Of a DNA stretch of 5,201 nucleotides, positions 5,106-5,201 are shown one piece after another. The notes beneath the pieces are model-generated. The model worked only from the letters and a program-made list of their open reading frames with translations, made no database searches and was not told the DNA's origin. The position numbers and the translations under genes are program-made. The stretch spans positions 1 to 5,201 of the forward strand of contig WIAN01000097.1 in NCBI GenBank assembly GCA_015519985.1, written 5' to 3'. Within the stretch, counting starts at the first letter, position 1. Each line of letters opens with the position of its first letter. This DNA is from Candidatus Woesearchaeota archaeon. Its GTDB lineage: Archaea > Nanobdellota > Nanobdellia > Woesearchaeales > WAPJ01.

Positions 5106-5174
5106 CCTTGATTTCTTATGGAATATTTTATAAAAAAAATAAAGAAAAAAAACAGAAAAGACAAAATAATGTAA
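5106..5174 (+). other. mcm-start-like sequence followed by an 18-codon open frame
   Basis: The sequence at 5106-5123 matches the mcm start region at 1346-1363 at 15 of 18 bases, sharing TTCTTATGGAA around the ATG. The ATG here (5118-5120) opens an 18-codon frame, MEYFIKKIKKKNRKDKIM, ending at TAA 5172-5174. A TATA-like ATATAAAA lies at 5079-5086. The peptide is Lys-rich low-complexity sequence that A-rich DNA would give by chance, so I do not call a gene. A small leaderless ORF, the start of a small RNA, or coincidence are all possible. Confidence 0.2.
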
Positions 5175-5201
5175 AAAAGATATAAAAACAATGTAAAACA
5201 A

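Noticed and set aside
5094..5120. C/D-box small RNA in the GC-richer patch
   Set aside because: No sequence close to the C box (RTGATGA) is paired with a CTGA D box, and no terminal stem is visible.
5003..5191. Minus-strand 62-codon frame rich in Phe, Leu and Tyr
   Set aside because: It is the translation of A-rich DNA read backwards, lacks a ribosome-binding site, and covers the promoter region of the TrmB-family gene.

Overview
The window is a very AT-rich stretch of archaeal chromosome. It encodes a TATA-binding protein, an MCM replicative helicase, a probable RPA-type OB-fold protein and a TrmB-family regulator. Promoters carry archaeal TATA boxes, some Shine-Dalgarno sites are of the GGTGAT/AAGGTG type, and intergenic oligo-T runs look like archaeal terminators. 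All five complete genes end in TAA, Arg is almost always AGA, and Ile is very often ATA. The base composition and the short DUF4870 and RPA-like proteins would suit a small-genome DPANN-type lineage (for example Woesearchaeales or Pacearchaeales), but that placement is an inference and no 16S or other phylogenetic marker was compared.

Left part (1-1300): the first 44 bases hold the 5' end of a minus-strand gene running off the window. It looks like a small archaeal XRE-type HTH regulator, but only 14 whole codons are visible. A gene-free, A-rich spacer of about 320 bases follows, with a GAAA-repeat tract, a small GC-richer islet and a series of TATA-like boxes just before tbp. The tbp gene is followed 24 bases later by a DUF4870/UPF0132 three-helix membrane protein with a clear Shine-Dalgarno site. 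The two probably form one transcript ending at an oligo-T tract near 1292-1298.

Middle part (1300-4130): mcm has a TATA box placed so that its transcript should be leaderless or nearly so. It is followed by an OB-fold protein with a highly charged linker and a C-terminal winged helix, resembling archaeal RPA32/COG3390 proteins. The pair forms a replication module: the helicase that unwinds DNA and a likely single-strand-binding partner.

Right part (4131-5201): a TrmB-family regulator converges on the RPA-like gene across 50 bases holding four oligo-T terminators on the minus strand. Its upstream region has an inverted repeat over its probable TATA box. The last 270 bases hold no convincing gene, but contain a good TATA box and an 18-base sequence that closely repeats the mcm start region.

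I see no defence system, CRISPR array, transposon, tRNA or rRNA. This is mostly an ordinary information-processing neighbourhood. The points most worth checking are the truncated regulator, the stacked TATA boxes of tbp, the near-identical internal repeat in tbp, the shared winged-helix tails of mcm and its neighbour, and the repeated mcm start sequence.
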